Below are positions 46,559 to 55,625 of a DNA stretch of 64,000 nt, in pieces. The notes below the pieces were generated by a model. It made no database searches and was not told where the DNA came from. It saw only the letters and a list, made by a program, of their open reading frames with translations. The number at the start of each line of letters is the position of its first letter. Positions within the stretch are counted from its first letter, which is position 1. A program made the translations under genes and the position numbers. Origin of the DNA: Microbacterium thalli (GTDB taxonomy: Bacteria; Actinomycetota; Actinomycetes; Actinomycetales; Microbacteriaceae); contig NZ_JAQZCH010000002.1 of NCBI RefSeq assembly GCF_028737325.1, positions 992,001 to 1,056,000 of the forward strand, in the 5' to 3' direction.

Positions 46559-47887
46559 ATGGCGGGATTCTGGGGCAAGCGCAAGCGGGAACAGCAGGAA
46601 GTCGCGGAAGCGGATGCGAACCTCGCCCGAGAGGCCGACATCGCCCTCGTCGGCGCCGACGAGCGACTGCGGGTCACCAACGACGAGATGGCGTTCGCCG
46701 AAGCCGAGCTCGGCGAAGAGGCCACGGCGCCGTTGCGTGAGGCGGTCGACGCGGTGCGCCACCACCTCGGCGAGGCGTTCCACCTCAAGCAGCTGAACCA
46801 CGACGAGATCCCCGACACCCCCGACGAGGTGCGCACGCGCAACGCGCGCATCGTTCAGCTGTGCGAGTGGGCCGAGGAGCTGCTCGATGATCGCACCTCC
46901 GCCCTCGCTGCGGCGATCGAGCGTGCGCGGCGCGCTCCCGAGATCCTCAGCGGCATCCGGGCCGAGGTCGAGACGCTGCAGCAGCGCCTGCCGACCGCAC
47001 GGGCCGTCATCGATCGGGTCTCGGGTCGCTATCACCCCGACGCCGTGGGACGCATCAGCGGCAATGCCGACGAGGCGGGCGGACTGCTCGAGTTCGCCCA
47101 GCACGGATCGGATGTCGCCGAGCGCCGCCGCGCCGCCGGCGAGCGCGGCCCCGCGAACATCGCGCTCGAGACCGCGACCGAGGCCGTCCGCCGCGCCCGC
47201 ACCCTGCTCGACGCCGTCGACGACTTCGAGGTCGAGGCCCTGCGCGCACAGTCGACGCTCGCCGACGTCGTCGCCGACTCGCGCGACGACCTCGTCACCG
47301 CGCGCACCGCGCCGCAGACACCCGCCGTCACGACCGCGATGGCCCAGCTGCAGCAGGCGCTCGGCCGTGTCAGCCCGGCCGGATCGAAGAGCGACCCCTT
47401 CGCCGAGCTGTCGATGCTGCGCGAGAAGAACGCCGCACTGGATGTCGCCGTCGACAAGGCCCGCGAGCGGGCCGCGCGTCCCGTGCCGCCCGAGTCGCAC
47501 GTGCGTCACGCCATCGACGACGCCGACCGCCAGCTCGCGGTCGCCCGCAGCGTCATCGCGGGTCACCGGGGCTGGATCGGTGCGGATGCCCGCACCCGCC
47601 TCGCCGAAGCCGAGAGCCTGCGCCTCGGACTGGCACCGAGCGGCCCGATCGACGAAGACGATCGGGAGAAGGCTCTCGCCGACGCACGACGCTGCGCCGC
47701 CCTCGCGGGCGAGGCGCTGCAGCTCGCTCAGCGCGACATCGACGGCTCGCGTCCGAACGACGGCTGGGGCGGACCCGGAGGATACGGCGGCGGCGGCTGG
47801 GGCGGACGCAGCAGCGGCGGCAACATGGTCGGCGGCATCCTCGGCGGCCTCGTCATCGGCAGCATGCTCGACGGCATGTTCGACTGA
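46559..47887 (+). CDS. Coiled-coil protein with TPM-protein-like Gly-rich membrane tail
   Basis: 442-residue, mostly helical protein (long E/A/R-rich coiled coils between ~15 and ~390) ending in a Gly-rich linker and a short hydrophobic tail, [16 protein letters not shown]. The last ~110 residues are clearly related to the end of the TPM-type protein at the start of this window: both have IA-x-[RH]RG-x-[VI]GA-x-ARTR-[VL]AEA, then a [ER]KALADA-R-x-AA-type helix and the Gly-rich hydrophobic end. It has no TPM domain. Probably a membrane- or PspA-associated envelope-stress structural protein; function unproven. Confidence 0.75.
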   Translation: MAGFWGKRKREQQEVAEADANLAREADIALVGADERLRVTNDEMAFAEAELGEEATAPLREAVDAVRHHLGEAFHLKQLNHDEIPDTPDEVRTRNARIVQLCEWAEELLDDRTSALAAAIERARRAPEILSGIRAEVETLQQRLPTARAVIDRVSGRYHPDAVGRISGNADEAGGLLEFAQHGSDVAERRRAAGERGPANIALETATEAVRRARTLLDAVDDFEVEALRAQSTLADVVADSRDDLVTARTAPQTPAVTTAMAQLQQALGRVSPAGSKSDPFAELSMLREKNAALDVAVDKARERAARPVPPESHVRHAIDDADRQLAVARSVIAGHRGWIGADARTRLAEAESLRLGLAPSGPIDEDDREKALADARRCAALAGEALQLAQRDIDGSRPNDGWGGPGGYGGGGWGGRSSGGNMVGGILGGLVIGSMLDGMFD

Positions 47888-47899
47888 CCACCCGGACAT

Positions 47900-47938
47900 G
47901 ACGAGGGGCGGATGCTGTTACGGCATCCGCCCCTCGTC
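47900..47938. terminator. Bidirectional terminator
   Basis: A perfect 16-bp stem (GACGAGGGGCGGATGC and its complement) with a 7-nt loop lies between convergent genes; the stem again holds GGATGC/GGCATCC. Confidence 0.85.
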
Positions 47939-47944
47939 GTCAGA

Positions 47945-48607
47945 TCATGACGCCAGCTCGGCCTCGGGCGGCGCGGCCGCCGCCAGGGAGATCACACCGT
48001 AGTCCCATCCCTTGCGGCGGTACACGACGCTCGGGTGGTCGGTGCGGGCGTTGATGAAGAGGAAGAAGTCGTGTCCGACCAGTTCCATCCGGTCGACGGC
48101 CTCTTCGACCGTCATCCACTCCGCACCGAACTCCTTGGTGCGGATGACGACGGGCGTGTACTCCTCTTCTTCAACGGACTCCCCGACGACAGGCACCTCG
48201 CCCGTGGCGACCGCGCGGAGCACGTCGACCGAGGCGGGCTCGACGTCGATACCGGCCAGTGAGCCGGTGCCCTTGTCGAGCTTCGCACCGCGCGGGTGGT
48301 TCCGCGCGTCGACGCGCTTCTCCTTGGCCCGGCGCAGCTGCTCGACGAGCTTGTCGACCGCCTGATCGAGGGCGACGAACTTGTCGGCCTCCGTGGCCTC
48401 GGCACGGACCAACGGTCCCTTGCCGGTGAGCGTGAGCTCGACGGTCTCGTCATCCATCCGGCCGTTTCGATACGCGCGATGCGTGACCTTGATGTCCAGA
48501 CGCAGCGCGCGTGGCGCGAATGTCTCGATACGAGTGGACTTCTCTTCAGCCACCGTGCGGAAGCGATCCGTGATCCCGACTCCCACGCCGACGATGCTGG
48601 TTTCCAT
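47945..48607 (-). CDS. hpf: Long-form ribosome hibernation promoting factor
   Basis: 220-residue HPF. The N-terminal domain (~1-110) has the YfiA/HPF pattern with TVELTLTGKGPLVRAEATEADKFVALDQAVDKLVEQLRRAKEKR. A linker leads to the C-terminal dimerisation domain (VVIRTKEFGAEWMTVEEAVDRMELVGHDFFLFIN) that forms 100S ribosomes. Start 48607 follows AAGGAGGTC, an ideal ribosome-binding site. A TAGCGT hexamer at 48672-48677 on the minus strand, at the end of comF, may be its own promoter. Confidence 0.95.
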   Translation of the reverse strand: METSIVGVGVGITDRFRTVAEEKSTRIETFAPRALRLDIKVTHRAYRNGRMDDETVELTLTGKGPLVRAEATEADKFVALDQAVDKLVEQLRRAKEKRVDARNHPRGAKLDKGTGSLAGIDVEPASVDVLRAVATGEVPVVGESVEEEEYTPVVIRTKEFGAEWMTVEEAVDRMELVGHDFFLFINARTDHPSVVYRRKGWDYGVISLAAAAPPEAELAS

Positions 48608-48696
48608 CCTGACCTCCTTGCTCCGGTCCGCCCGGTTCAAGGGCGGACCTTCGTTCACCTTGGTCTCCCTCACGCTAGCGCCGCTGCTGCTGAAAG

Positions 48697-49371
48697 TCAC
48701 CCAGGAAGCGCCGGGGAAGCACGCCGCGGCGTGTCGGTCGCACTGACGGCGCCGAGGACCACCACCCCGGTGGCCGCGAGAACACGGTGCGCTTCGCGCA
48801 ACGTCGCCCCCGTCGTCGCGACGTCGTCGATGAGCACGACCGCCGTCGGCACCCGGGCGTGTCGTGCCGGCCGGGCGGCGAGGGTCCCGGCGACGTTGCG
48901 CTCGCGTTCGCGTCGCCCCAGGTCGCGCTGGTCGGCGGCGCGACCGCTGACACGCAGCATGCGGTGGACGGGGTGCCCCGTGCGAGACGCGAGGAGCTCG
49001 GGTACGGCATATCCCCGTCGACGCAGCGCCGCCCGGGACGTCGGGACCGGGACCAGGGACGCCTCACCCCAACCCGCGGCATCCAGCGCACTCGCGAGTC
49101 GGCGACCGAGCGGGCCCGCGATGCCGGTTCGCCCTTCCTCTTTCAGCGCGCGGATCGCCCGCGCGTTGGAGCCGTCGTGACGTCCGGCGCTCCACAGCGT
49201 CAGCCCCGGCGCGAGCGGGCGACGGTACGGCCCGTCGAACGCGGCGACGCACACGGAGCACAGCGCCCGATCGGGCCTGTCGCACCCGGCGCACCAGACC
49301 GGAAGCAGCAACGACAGCGCATCAGCGAACGCATCGCTCCACGACGACCATGCAGACGAGGACTCCTCCAT
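48697..49371 (-). CDS. comF: ComF-family phosphoribosyltransferase-like protein
   Basis: 224-residue protein: a four-cysteine zinc ribbon at the N-terminus (Cys27, 30, 38, 41) and a phosphoribosyltransferase-fold domain with VVLIDDVATTGAT as PRPP-binding loop. ComF homologues support DNA uptake in naturally competent bacteria; in Actinobacteria they sit between lpqB and hpf, as here. A competence role here is not shown, though see the repeated GGATGCC motif. AAGGCT ends 6 nt before the ATG and may be a weak -10. Confidence 0.88.
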   Translation of the reverse strand: MEESSSAWSSWSDAFADALSLLLPVWCAGCDRPDRALCSVCVAAFDGPYRRPLAPGLTLWSAGRHDGSNARAIRALKEEGRTGIAGPLGRRLASALDAAGWGEASLVPVPTSRAALRRRGYAVPELLASRTGHPVHRMLRVSGRAADQRDLGRRERERNVAGTLAARPARHARVPTAVVLIDDVATTGATLREAHRVLAATGVVVLGAVSATDTPRRASPALPG

Positions 49372-49459
49372 GCCGTCAGCCTTCCGCTCGGCCCGGCGAG
49401 CGCGGCGTCGTCAGCACCTGGCCGGGAAGACATCGCGCGGGTACGCCACTGGGGAGGAG

Positions 49460-51136
49460 TCAGCGCGGCGAGCCCTGTTGGGTCGCGAGCAGCCGGACGC
49501 CACGCGCCACGGTCGGCCACGTCTGGCCCTTCTGCGTGAAGAGCGTGCCGTCGTCGTCGACAAGGTGCACCGCCTGCAGCTGATTCGCTGCAGCGATCGC
49601 ACGCGCGCCGGCCGGGGCCGCGATCGTCTCGCCGAAGCCGCCGACGGACTGCGAGATCACCACTTCGCCGTCGCCGTCCTCGGCCAGGACGGCGATCGTC
49701 GAGCCGTCGACCCAGCTCGCGTCGAGGCCCGTGCCCGGCAGAGCCGCCACGATCTCGCGGTCGCCGAGCCCCACGGGCACGCCGGCCTCGTCACGCAGGA
49801 TGCCGGCGACCCACAGCGCGGGGCGCGAGCCGTCCCGCACGAGCGCGGCGAGTCGGGTGCCGTCGCGTGACACCTCGAGAGTGGATATCTGCGACGCCCC
49901 CGGCCACGCGTCCGTCAGCGCGACGGCCGTCCCCTCGGGCCCGGTGGCCGTGAGCTGCGAGGGCGCCCCCGCCGGCACGGTCCAGATGAAACCGTTCGGA
50001 TCGATCGTCGGGTCGACGAGACCGGGCCGCTCGTCGACGACCTCGAACGTGCCGTCGGCGCGCACGCGCACGACCGCTCCCGTCGCGGTGCGCAGGGCGG
50101 CGGCGGTGCGGTCGGCTGCCACCTGCACCGAGACGGGATCGAGGTTGGAGACCGATGCGGACAGTCCCGGCAGCGGCTCGATCTCGGATCCCGAGAGGAA
50201 CCCGAAGGCGTCGTCGACGAGCACGACGGGGCGGACGTCGACGCGGATCGTCCGGACGTCGACGGCCTGCGCCGCGACGGGTTCGCCGTCCACCGACATC
50301 TGCGCGCCGAGGATGCCGGCCGACTGGAGGCTCGCCTCGAGCTGCGCCTGCATCCGATTGCGCGTGTCGGGAACGATCGCCAGCGCCGACTGCGAGAGCG
50401 GCACCTGCGCGACACCCGCCTCGAGCGGCACGGCACGCGTGGCCAGCTCGAGGCTGTTCGGGAACGCCGTCACGACCGAGCCCGCCAGCCAGGGACTGGG
50501 CTCGCCGTCGACGAGCGCCTCGGTGATGTGGGTCGCCGCGTTCGTCGCGGGGAACCACCGCCGGTCGGGGACCCGGTACGACCACGACGGGTCGAAGTAC
50601 ATCACCGAGTACTCGCGGAAGACCGCCCGGAAGCGCGCTCGATCGAGCACGACACCGTCGGGCGCTTCGGAGATGCGCCACTCCCCCTCGACCTGGACGA
50701 GTCGGAAATCCAGCGGCATCGATCCGCCGTCGGCCATCGACAGCGCGCCGGTCGCGTCGACGGTCGCCTCGGGCGTCACCGAGACGGACACCGACCCGTC
50801 GGCGGCCGACGAGAAGACACGCTCGCCCGGCAGGTCGACGGTCGCTCGGGCCGTCGGCTGCCATTGCGCGCGGAAGTCGGGCGCGAGGAACTGCCGCGCC
50901 GTGCCCCAGTCGTCCCGCGGGCCCGAACCGGCCGCGAGGAAGCCCGACACGATCTGCTCGGGTGTCGCACCAGGGGGCGGGTCGTCGGGGAGGAAGGAGA
51001 AGTCGACGGAGCCCGCCTGCTCGTCGATGCGTTCCCCCGCGACCACCGGACCGGATGTCGGCAGCCCGGTGCAGCCGGCCAGCAGCACGGCCAGCGCGAG
51101 CCCGAGCAGGGCGGCGATGGAACGCAAGCGGGTCAC
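49460..51136 (-). CDS. lpqB: LpqB-type beta-propeller lipoprotein
   Basis: 558-residue lipoprotein with the lipobox LLAGC (acylated Cys22). A GerMN domain occupies ~30-290 and a beta-propeller the rest. In mycobacteria LpqB binds the MtrB sensor's outer domain and tunes MtrA activity. It is the third gene of mtrA-mtrB-lpqB; its start overlaps the mtrB stop (positions 51133-51136). Confidence 0.93.
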   Translation of the reverse strand: MTRLRSIAALLGLALAVLLAGCTGLPTSGPVVAGERIDEQAGSVDFSFLPDDPPPGATPEQIVSGFLAAGSGPRDDWGTARQFLAPDFRAQWQPTARATVDLPGERVFSSAADGSVSVSVTPEATVDATGALSMADGGSMPLDFRLVQVEGEWRISEAPDGVVLDRARFRAVFREYSVMYFDPSWSYRVPDRRWFPATNAATHITEALVDGEPSPWLAGSVVTAFPNSLELATRAVPLEAGVAQVPLSQSALAIVPDTRNRMQAQLEASLQSAGILGAQMSVDGEPVAAQAVDVRTIRVDVRPVVLVDDAFGFLSGSEIEPLPGLSASVSNLDPVSVQVAADRTAAALRTATGAVVRVRADGTFEVVDERPGLVDPTIDPNGFIWTVPAGAPSQLTATGPEGTAVALTDAWPGASQISTLEVSRDGTRLAALVRDGSRPALWVAGILRDEAGVPVGLGDREIVAALPGTGLDASWVDGSTIAVLAEDGDGEVVISQSVGGFGETIAAPAGARAIAAANQLQAVHLVDDDGTLFTQKGQTWPTVARGVRLLATQQGSPR

Positions 51137-52803
51137 GATGCGCCTTTCGACGAGCGGGGCAGCGAGATCGGCTGGGTCAGGCCCAGGTCGTCGAAGGGTA
51201 CGCCATCATCCCCGGGATCGACCGGGACCGGCGAATGGCCGGCCAGCGGCTCACTGCGGCGCGGGATCGTCAACACGAAGTTCGTGCCCCGCCCCAGCTC
51301 GGACCAGACCGCGAGGGTGCCGCCATGCAGTCGCGCATCGCCGAGGGCGATCGAAAGGCCGAGGCCCGTGCCGCCGATAGTGCGTTTGCGCGACGGGTCG
51401 GCCCGCCAGAACCGGTCGAACACCCGCTCGGCATCCTCGGGTCGCATGCCCAGGCCGTAGTCGCGCACGCCCAGCGCGACGGCACGGGCGTCGCTGTCGA
51501 CCGTGACGACGATCGGCCGCCCTTCGCCGTGCTCGATGGCGTTGCCGAGCAGGTTGCGCACGATGCGCCGCACGCGACGGGGATCCATCTCGACGGGCGA
51601 GTATCCGCCCGGCGCCACGAGCCGCACATCGCTGCCGTGCTGCTCGGCCAGCTGCGCCATCGAGGCGATGACGTCTTCGGCCAACTGGGTCATGCTCGTC
51701 GGCTCGTTCTCGAGCTGCACCGAGCCCGCGTCGTAGCGGCTGATCTCGAGCAGGTCGGTCAGCAGCACCTCGAAGCGGTGGACCTGGTCGTGCAGCAGCT
51801 CCGCCGCGCGGCCCGCGACCGGGTCGAACTCATCGCGCCGATCGTTGAGCATGTCGGATGCGAGCCGGATCGTCGTGAGCGGGGTCCGCAGCTCATGCGA
51901 GACGTCCGAGACGAACCGCTGCTGCACCTGCGACAGCTCGGCGAGCTCCTTGATCTGCGCCTCGATGCTGTCGGCCATCGCGTTGAAGGATCGACCGAGG
52001 GTCGCGAACTCGTCCTCGCCGCGCACCTGCAGGCGCACGGCCAGGTCTCCGGCCGCGAGCCGGGAGCTGCTCTCGGCGGCCTGCGCGATGGGCTCGGTCA
52101 CCGACCGCAGCACGATCCACGAGATCGCGCCGATGAGGATGACGAGCCCGACGCCGACGATCCAGAGGGTGATCTGCACGAAGCGCAGGGTCTGCGCTTC
52201 GCTCGAGAGGTCGTATCCGAGGTACAGCTCGTAGGCGCCGACCTCGGGCAGGATGATCTGCTGGCCGACGACGATGCCCGGTTCCTCGCCGCCGCCCGGC
52301 TCCATGAACCCGACGGGCTGCCACCACTGCAGCTCGGTATCGCTCTGCACCTGTTCGCGCAGCTCGTCACTGATGAGGTCGGCCGGAAGCCCCGCGGAAT
52401 CGAAGTCCTGCGGCGCGATGGGCGAGGGATCGGACGAGATACGGAACGCGGCGATGCGCTCGGTCGAGGACTGCCGCTGCACCGACGTGCGCACGCTCTC
52501 CATGAGGTTGTCGATCGCCACCACATCGCCGCCCACCTCCGCCGCATCGAGCGTCGACTGTGCCGACAGCGTGGCGCGCTGGGCCTCGGCCATGAGCTGC
52601 GACGTGCGCGAGTCGAAGATGTCGTTCTGGATCGCCAGCGACATCCACACCAGCGCCACCGTGATGGTCAGCGCTGTCGCGCCCAGCGTCACCGCGACCG
52701 TGCGGAATCGCAACGAGCGGCGCCAGGCGCGGGAGACGCGCCGCGGCCACGACCGCAGACCCCGCGTCGCGACCGTCGCCGTCGTGACGGTGCGGATCGG
52801 CAT
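51133..52803 (-). CDS. mtrB: MtrB sensor histidine kinase
   Basis: 556-residue membrane kinase. Membrane helices lie at ~35-58 and ~210-232 around an outer sensor domain; a HAMP domain (~235-290) precedes the phospho-acceptor in VSHELRTPL, and the HATPase domain has NLLGNAIEHGEG and GTGLGLSIA. It senses osmotic/cell-wall cues and couples them to division through MtrA. It begins 7 bp after mtrA. Confidence 0.95.
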   Translation of the reverse strand: MPIRTVTTATVATRGLRSWPRRVSRAWRRSLRFRTVAVTLGATALTITVALVWMSLAIQNDIFDSRTSQLMAEAQRATLSAQSTLDAAEVGGDVVAIDNLMESVRTSVQRQSSTERIAAFRISSDPSPIAPQDFDSAGLPADLISDELREQVQSDTELQWWQPVGFMEPGGGEEPGIVVGQQIILPEVGAYELYLGYDLSSEAQTLRFVQITLWIVGVGLVILIGAISWIVLRSVTEPIAQAAESSSRLAAGDLAVRLQVRGEDEFATLGRSFNAMADSIEAQIKELAELSQVQQRFVSDVSHELRTPLTTIRLASDMLNDRRDEFDPVAGRAAELLHDQVHRFEVLLTDLLEISRYDAGSVQLENEPTSMTQLAEDVIASMAQLAEQHGSDVRLVAPGGYSPVEMDPRRVRRIVRNLLGNAIEHGEGRPIVVTVDSDARAVALGVRDYGLGMRPEDAERVFDRFWRADPSRKRTIGGTGLGLSIALGDARLHGGTLAVWSELGRGTNFVLTIPRRSEPLAGHSPVPVDPGDDGVPFDDLGLTQPISLPRSSKGAS

Positions 52804-52810
52804 GGTGGCG

Positions 52811-53491
52811 TCAGATCACGGCGCCGGCGCGGTAGCCGACGCCGCGCACGGTCGTGACGATCCGCGGGTTGTCCGGGTCGATCTCGACCTTGGCGCGCAG
52901 CCGCTGCACGTGCACGTTGACCAGGCGCGTGTCGGCCTTGTAGTGGTAGCCCCACACCTGCTCGAGCAGCATCTCGCGCGAGAAGACCTGCTGCGGCTTG
53001 GACGCCAGCGCGACGAGCAGTTCGAACTCGAGCGGGGTCAGGCCGATGATGTCGCTCCCCCGGCGCACCTCGTGCCCTTCGACGTCGACGACCAGGTCGC
53101 CGATCCGCAGCGAATCCGAGGCCGCGGCGACCGCGGGCCGCAGACGGGTGCGGATGCGCGCGACGAGCTCCTTCGGGTTGAAGGGCTTCACGATGTAGTC
53201 GTCCGCCCCCGACTCGAGCCCGCGCACGACATCGGCCGTGTCGGTGCGGGCGGTCAGCATGATGATCGGGATGCCGGATTCCGCGCGGATCTGCGTGCAG
53301 ATCTCGATGCCGTCGACGCCGGGCAGCATCAGGTCGAGCAGGATCAGGTCGGGCTTCTCGACGCGCCAGGCTTCGACGGCCGCTGCGCCATCGGCGCAGA
53401 AGGCGGTGTCGAATCCCTCGGTGCGCAGCACGATGCCGATCATCTCCGCTAGCGCGGTGTCGTCATCGACCACCAGGATGCGAGAAGTCAT
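52811..53491 (-). CDS. mtrA: MtrA response regulator (OmpR family)
   Basis: 226-residue regulator: receiver domain with phospho-acceptor Asp in LILLDLMLPG, and an OmpR-type winged helix (SLRIGDLVVDVEGHEV... VWGYHYKADTRLVNVHVQRLRAKVE). It controls cell-wall, division and replication genes in Actinobacteria. No clear ribosome-binding site is seen; TACGGT on the minus strand (53542-53547) would leave a ~44-nt leader. First gene of the mtrA-mtrB-lpqB-comF run. Confidence 0.96.
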   Translation of the reverse strand: MTSRILVVDDDTALAEMIGIVLRTEGFDTAFCADGAAAVEAWRVEKPDLILLDLMLPGVDGIEICTQIRAESGIPIIMLTARTDTADVVRGLESGADDYIVKPFNPKELVARIRTRLRPAVAAASDSLRIGDLVVDVEGHEVRRGSDIIGLTPLEFELLVALASKPQQVFSREMLLEQVWGYHYKADTRLVNVHVQRLRAKVEIDPDNPRIVTTVRGVGYRAGAVI

Positions 53492-53634
53492 GGGCGGCGT
53501 TCGTCTTTCGGCTCGGGCTCGCGCGCGACGTGCGCGTATTCACCGTACCGGACGCCCGAGCGCTCGACTCCGGATGCCGCCGTGCACGTGTGACACGATG
53601 GGGTGGACCGAGCCGACTGTTCCAGGAGTGCATC

Positions 53635-54993
53635 GTGACGGCCTACCCCTCGTGGACCCCCGCCCCGCGGCCCGGAATCATCCCGCTGCATCCGCTGTCG
53701 TTCGGCGTCATCCTCGGCCGCTCGTTCTCGGCATTGCGCCAGAACCCCCGGGTGCTGCTGGGGTTCGCGCTCGTCGTGCAGACCCTCGCCATCCTGGTGA
53801 CGACCGCGGGCGTGGTCGCCGTCGGGTTCGCGACGTTCGGCCGACTGGCGTCGCTGCGTCCCGGCACCGAGGAGTTCGAGACGGTGCTGGCCGGGTCGAT
53901 CGCCATCAGCGGCGTCACCGCCCTCGTGCTCTCGCTCGCCGCCGGGGCGCTCGGGGTGCTGGTTCAGGGCATCGTCGTCAGCGAGGTGGCCCAGGCGGTC
54001 GTGGCCGAGAAGCACACACTGGGCACGCTCTGGGCACGGGTCAAGCCCGTGGCCTGGCGCCTGATCGGATACACCGCGCTCGTCTCGCTCATCGTCACCG
54101 TCGTCCTCGGTGTGCTCGCCACCGGCATCGTCCTGCTCGCGCTGAGCGTGGCGCCGCTCGCCATCGTGCTCACCATCCTCCTCGTGCTCTCGGCCATCCC
54201 CCTCAGCCTGTGGCTGAGCACGAAACTCCTGCTCGTGACGTCGGCCATCGTGCTCGAGCGGGCGACCGTGTTCGGTGCGGTCGCCCGCTCGTGGCGACTG
54301 ACGCGCGGGCGGTTCTGGCCGACGCTCGGCATCATCGTCGTCATCTCGCTGAGCTTCAGCGTCCTGGCGCAGGTCGTCAGCATCCCGTTCTCGTTCGTCA
54401 CGATGGGGCTCACCTCGGTGATCACCCCCACCGGCGACCCCGAGCCGGGCGAGATCATCGCGCTGCTGGCGGGCACACTGCTCGCTCAGGCGTTCGTCAC
54501 CCTCATCCAGACGATCGCGGTGATCGTGCAGTCGACCGCGGGCGCGCTCGTGTACGTCGACTGCCGCATGCGTCACGAAGGCCTCGACCTGGATCTGTCG
54601 TCCTACGTCGACCGGCGCGACGCCGGCGAGCGCGACCTGCCCGACCCGTACCGCCAGCACATCGGCCGCGACCTGGCGGCGCGGTGGCAGCAGCCGCCGG
54701 CGTACGGGATACCGGCCGGATACCCCGTCCCCGCCGGATACCCCGTCCCCGGCGGATACCCCGTCCCCGGCGGGTATGCGCCCGCGACTCCCGGTGGTGA
54801 CGGCCCGCCCGCCCCCGGCGCGTACGGCGCTCCCGTGGCCGGCGGGTACGGTCCTCCGGCCCCCGGCGGATTCGCCGCGCCCGCGGCCGCTCCGCAGCCC
54901 GGCGACGCCGCGCCCTCCGATCAGCCCGCTGCTCCGCCGGCGGCACCGCCGTCCGCGACGGACTGGACCGCGCCGGGTTCGCCGCGTCCATGA
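53635..54993 (+). CDS. DUF7847-type polytopic membrane protein with Gly/Pro/Tyr-rich tail
   Basis: 452-residue protein with about six membrane helices between ~30 and ~310 resembling glycerophosphodiesterase-membrane-domain (DUF7847-like) proteins, then a soluble tail of repeated G-Y-P/G-x-P units such as GYPVPA. The GTG start at 53635 is set by AGGAG (53624-53628); the in-frame ATG upstream lacks a signal. It heads a tightly coupled operon with DUF4129, DUF4350, MoxR and DUF58 genes. Confidence 0.85.
   Translation: MTAYPSWTPAPRPGIIPLHPLSFGVILGRSFSALRQNPRVLLGFALVVQTLAILVTTAGVVAVGFATFGRLASLRPGTEEFETVLAGSIAISGVTALVLSLAAGALGVLVQGIVVSEVAQAVVAEKHTLGTLWARVKPVAWRLIGYTALVSLIVTVVLGVLATGIVLLALSVAPLAIVLTILLVLSAIPLSLWLSTKLLLVTSAIVLERATVFGAVARSWRLTRGRFWPTLGIIVVISLSFSVLAQVVSIPFSFVTMGLTSVITPTGDPEPGEIIALLAGTLLAQAFVTLIQTIAVIVQSTAGALVYVDCRMRHEGLDLDLSSYVDRRDAGERDLPDPYRQHIGRDLAARWQQPPAYGIPAGYPVPAGYPVPGGYPVPGGYAPATPGGDGPPAPGAYGAPVAGGYGPPAPGGFAAPAAAPQPGDAAPSDQPAAPPAAPPSATDWTAPGSPRP
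54718..54771 (+). repeat. Three tandem 18-bp repeats in coding sequence
   Basis: GGATACCCCGTCCCCGCC at 54718, 54736 and 54754 (third-position changes only), encoding GYPVPA/G. It may vary in copy number by slippage. Confidence 0.8.
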
Positions 54994-55625
54994 CGATCCT
55001 CGCCGCGCCGATCGCGCCCGATCCCGACGAGGCCCGCCGCTGGGCCGAGGAGGAGCTGTCGGGCGCGCTCTACCGCGAGGCCGAGCCGACGCCGATCGAC
55101 CGCTTCGCGCGCGGTGTCGCCGAGTTCCTCGGGTCGATCTTCACCGGACAGGTGCCCGAGACGCTCGGACCCTGGCTCGCCGCCGGTGCGATCGCCGTCG
55201 TCGTCGTGCTCATCCTGATCGCGATCCTCATCTGGGGTCGGCCGCGCCGCGCGGCGCGCTCCCGCGCACCGATCGCCCTGTTCGGCGAGGACGAGGCCCG
55301 TACCGCTGACGAACTGCGCGCGGACGCCGAGGCGGCCGCAGCCCGATCGGACTGGGACGCCGCGATCGTGCTGCGCGTGCGGGCCCTCGCGCGCGGGCTC
55401 GCCGAGCGGACGATCGTCGACCCGCAGCCGGGAGCGACCGTGCACCGGTTCGCCGCGGATGCCGCACGCGCCTTCCCCGCCGCCCGCGACGACCTCGCCG
55501 CCGTCGCGCGCAGCTTCGACGACGTCCGCTACCTGCGGCGGCCCGGATCCGCGGAGGCATACGCCGCCGTCCGTTCGCTCGATCAGCGGCTCGCCTCGGC
55601 CCGCGCGGAGGTGTTCGCCTCGTGA
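54990..55625 (+). CDS. DUF4129-domain membrane protein
   Basis: 211-residue protein with one membrane helix (~62-84) and a C-terminal DUF4129 domain (ALRVRALARGLAERTIVDPQPGATVHRFAADAA and ARSFDDVRYLRRPGS), often associated with transglutaminase/MoxR clusters. Start overlaps the previous stop (ATGA, 54990-54993) and its stop overlaps the next start. Its role is linked to the MoxR/DUF58 cluster but not defined. Confidence 0.9.
   Translation: MTILAAPIAPDPDEARRWAEEELSGALYREAEPTPIDRFARGVAEFLGSIFTGQVPETLGPWLAAGAIAVVVVLILIAILIWGRPRRAARSRAPIALFGEDEARTADELRADAEAAAARSDWDAAIVLRVRALARGLAERTIVDPQPGATVHRFAADAARAFPAARDDLAAVARSFDDVRYLRRPGSAEAYAAVRSLDQRLASARAEVFAS

Noticed and set aside
46397-47899. N-terminal extension of secA (500 codons)
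   Set aside because: It is antisense to the coiled-coil gene, whose frame, promoter and homology are clear; SecA starts at the GTG 46396 with an RBS.
54718-54771. 18-bp tandem repeats as a regulatory repeat
   Set aside because: They are in frame and encode a Gly-Tyr-Pro-rich protein tail.
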